Assembly (NCBI GenBank): GCA_030642565.1
Contig: DAOWNM010000162.1
Location: 1-6,404, forward strand
Source: Bacteroidota bacterium
GTDB lineage: Bacteria > Bacteroidota > Bacteroidia > Bacteroidales > GCA-2748055
Direction: 5' to 3'
DNA: 6,404 nt
The position numbers and the translations under genes were made by a program. The notes beneath the pieces were generated by a model, which searched no databases, was not told where the DNA came from, and was given only the letters and a program-made list of their open reading frames with translations. The stretch's first letter is position 1; each line of letters starts with the position of its first letter. This document shows positions 6,148 through 6,404 of this stretch, piece by piece.

Positions 6148-6404
6148 ATGGAAAATATCCTGGTTATAGACGACGAAAGAAGTATCCGCAATACCCTGAA
6201 AGAGATTCTTGAATATGAAAAATTTAAGGTGGAGGTGGCCGAACATGGCGCCGAGGGACTGGACAAATACAGAAAGGGGAGCTACGACATAGTGCTGTGC
6301 GATATCAAGATGCCCGAAATGGACGGACTGGAAGTGCTGGCGAAGATTTTCGAGGAGGAGGGAGACGCCCAGGTGATCATGATCTCGGGCCATGGAAGCA
6401 TCGA
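6148..6404 (+). CDS. Response regulator, receiver domain (probably NtrC-type sigma-54-dependent), 5' part only
   Basis: This is the first 85 codons of a two-component response regulator; the frame is still open at the window end. The receiver fold is clear: MENILVIDDE with the acidic pair Asp8-Asp9, the phosphorylated aspartate Asp52 in LCDIKMPEMDGLEVL, and Ser80 at the switch Thr/Ser position in VIMISGHGSI. The conserved Lys comes later and is outside the window. The wording IDDERSIRNTLKEIL and VIMISGHGSI is typical of receivers fused to an AAA+ sigma-54 activation domain and a Fis-type DNA-binding domain, but those domains are not visible, so NtrC type is inference. The ATG at 6148 is preceded by AAACATTTGATT without a Shine-Dalgarno sequence. 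It lies 89 nt after the phosphatase gene, beyond the two hairpins, so it may be read through from the operon or have its own promoter. Confidence 0.88.
   Translation, partial: MENILVIDDERSIRNTLKEILEYEKFKVEVAEHGAEGLDKYRKGSYDIVLCDIKMPEMDGLEVLAKIFEEEGDAQVIMISGHGSI

Noticed and set aside
6004..6393. Open frame on the - strand covering the phosphatase end, the gap and the response-regulator start
   Set aside because: It is contradicted by the clear receiver domain on the + strand with Asp8, Asp9, Asp52 and Ser80.

Overview
The window looks like a piece of a Bacteroidota chromosome, probably of the order-level group that includes Bacteroidales and Marinilabiliales. The main reasons are a C-terminal type IX secretion (T9SS) sorting domain on the first gene, the style of the ABC-2 permease and short Ppx/GppA proteins, and weak or absent Shine-Dalgarno sequences at most starts. 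This placement rests on protein style and not on a database match.

Layout, all on the + strand: (1) 1-948 is the 3' end of a gene for a large secreted or surface protein with tandem 90-residue cadherin-like/Ig-like repeats and a T9SS type A sorting tail. (2) 949-1047 is a 99-nt gap containing a bulged 12-pair dyad about 22 nt before the next start. (3) 1048-6058 is a tightly packed five-gene run: grpE, dnaJ, an ABC ATPase, an ABC-2 permease and a short Ppx/GppA-type phosphatase. The junctions are +1, -4 (ATGA), +2 and -4 (ATGA) nt, so these genes very probably share a transcript and are translationally coupled. (4) 6059-6147 is an 89-nt gap holding two GC-rich hairpins without a T-tract. (5) 6148-6404 is the 5' end of a response-regulator gene that runs off the window; its receiver domain resembles those of sigma-54-dependent (NtrC-type) regulators.

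GrpE (nucleotide exchange factor) and DnaJ (J-domain co-chaperone) are partners of DnaK, which is not in the window. The ABC pair makes a complete NatAB/YhaQP-like exporter with unknown cargo. The phosphatase probably acts on polyphosphate or on pppGpp. Their packing suggests a proteostasis/stress/envelope transcription unit, but a functional link beyond co-transcription is inference.

I see no mobile element, CRISPR array, RNA gene or clearly novel system. The most unusual points are non-coding or at gene edges: the dyad upstream of grpE, the hairpin-forming sequence that encodes the extra N-terminus of the ABC ATPase, and the double hairpin before the response regulator.
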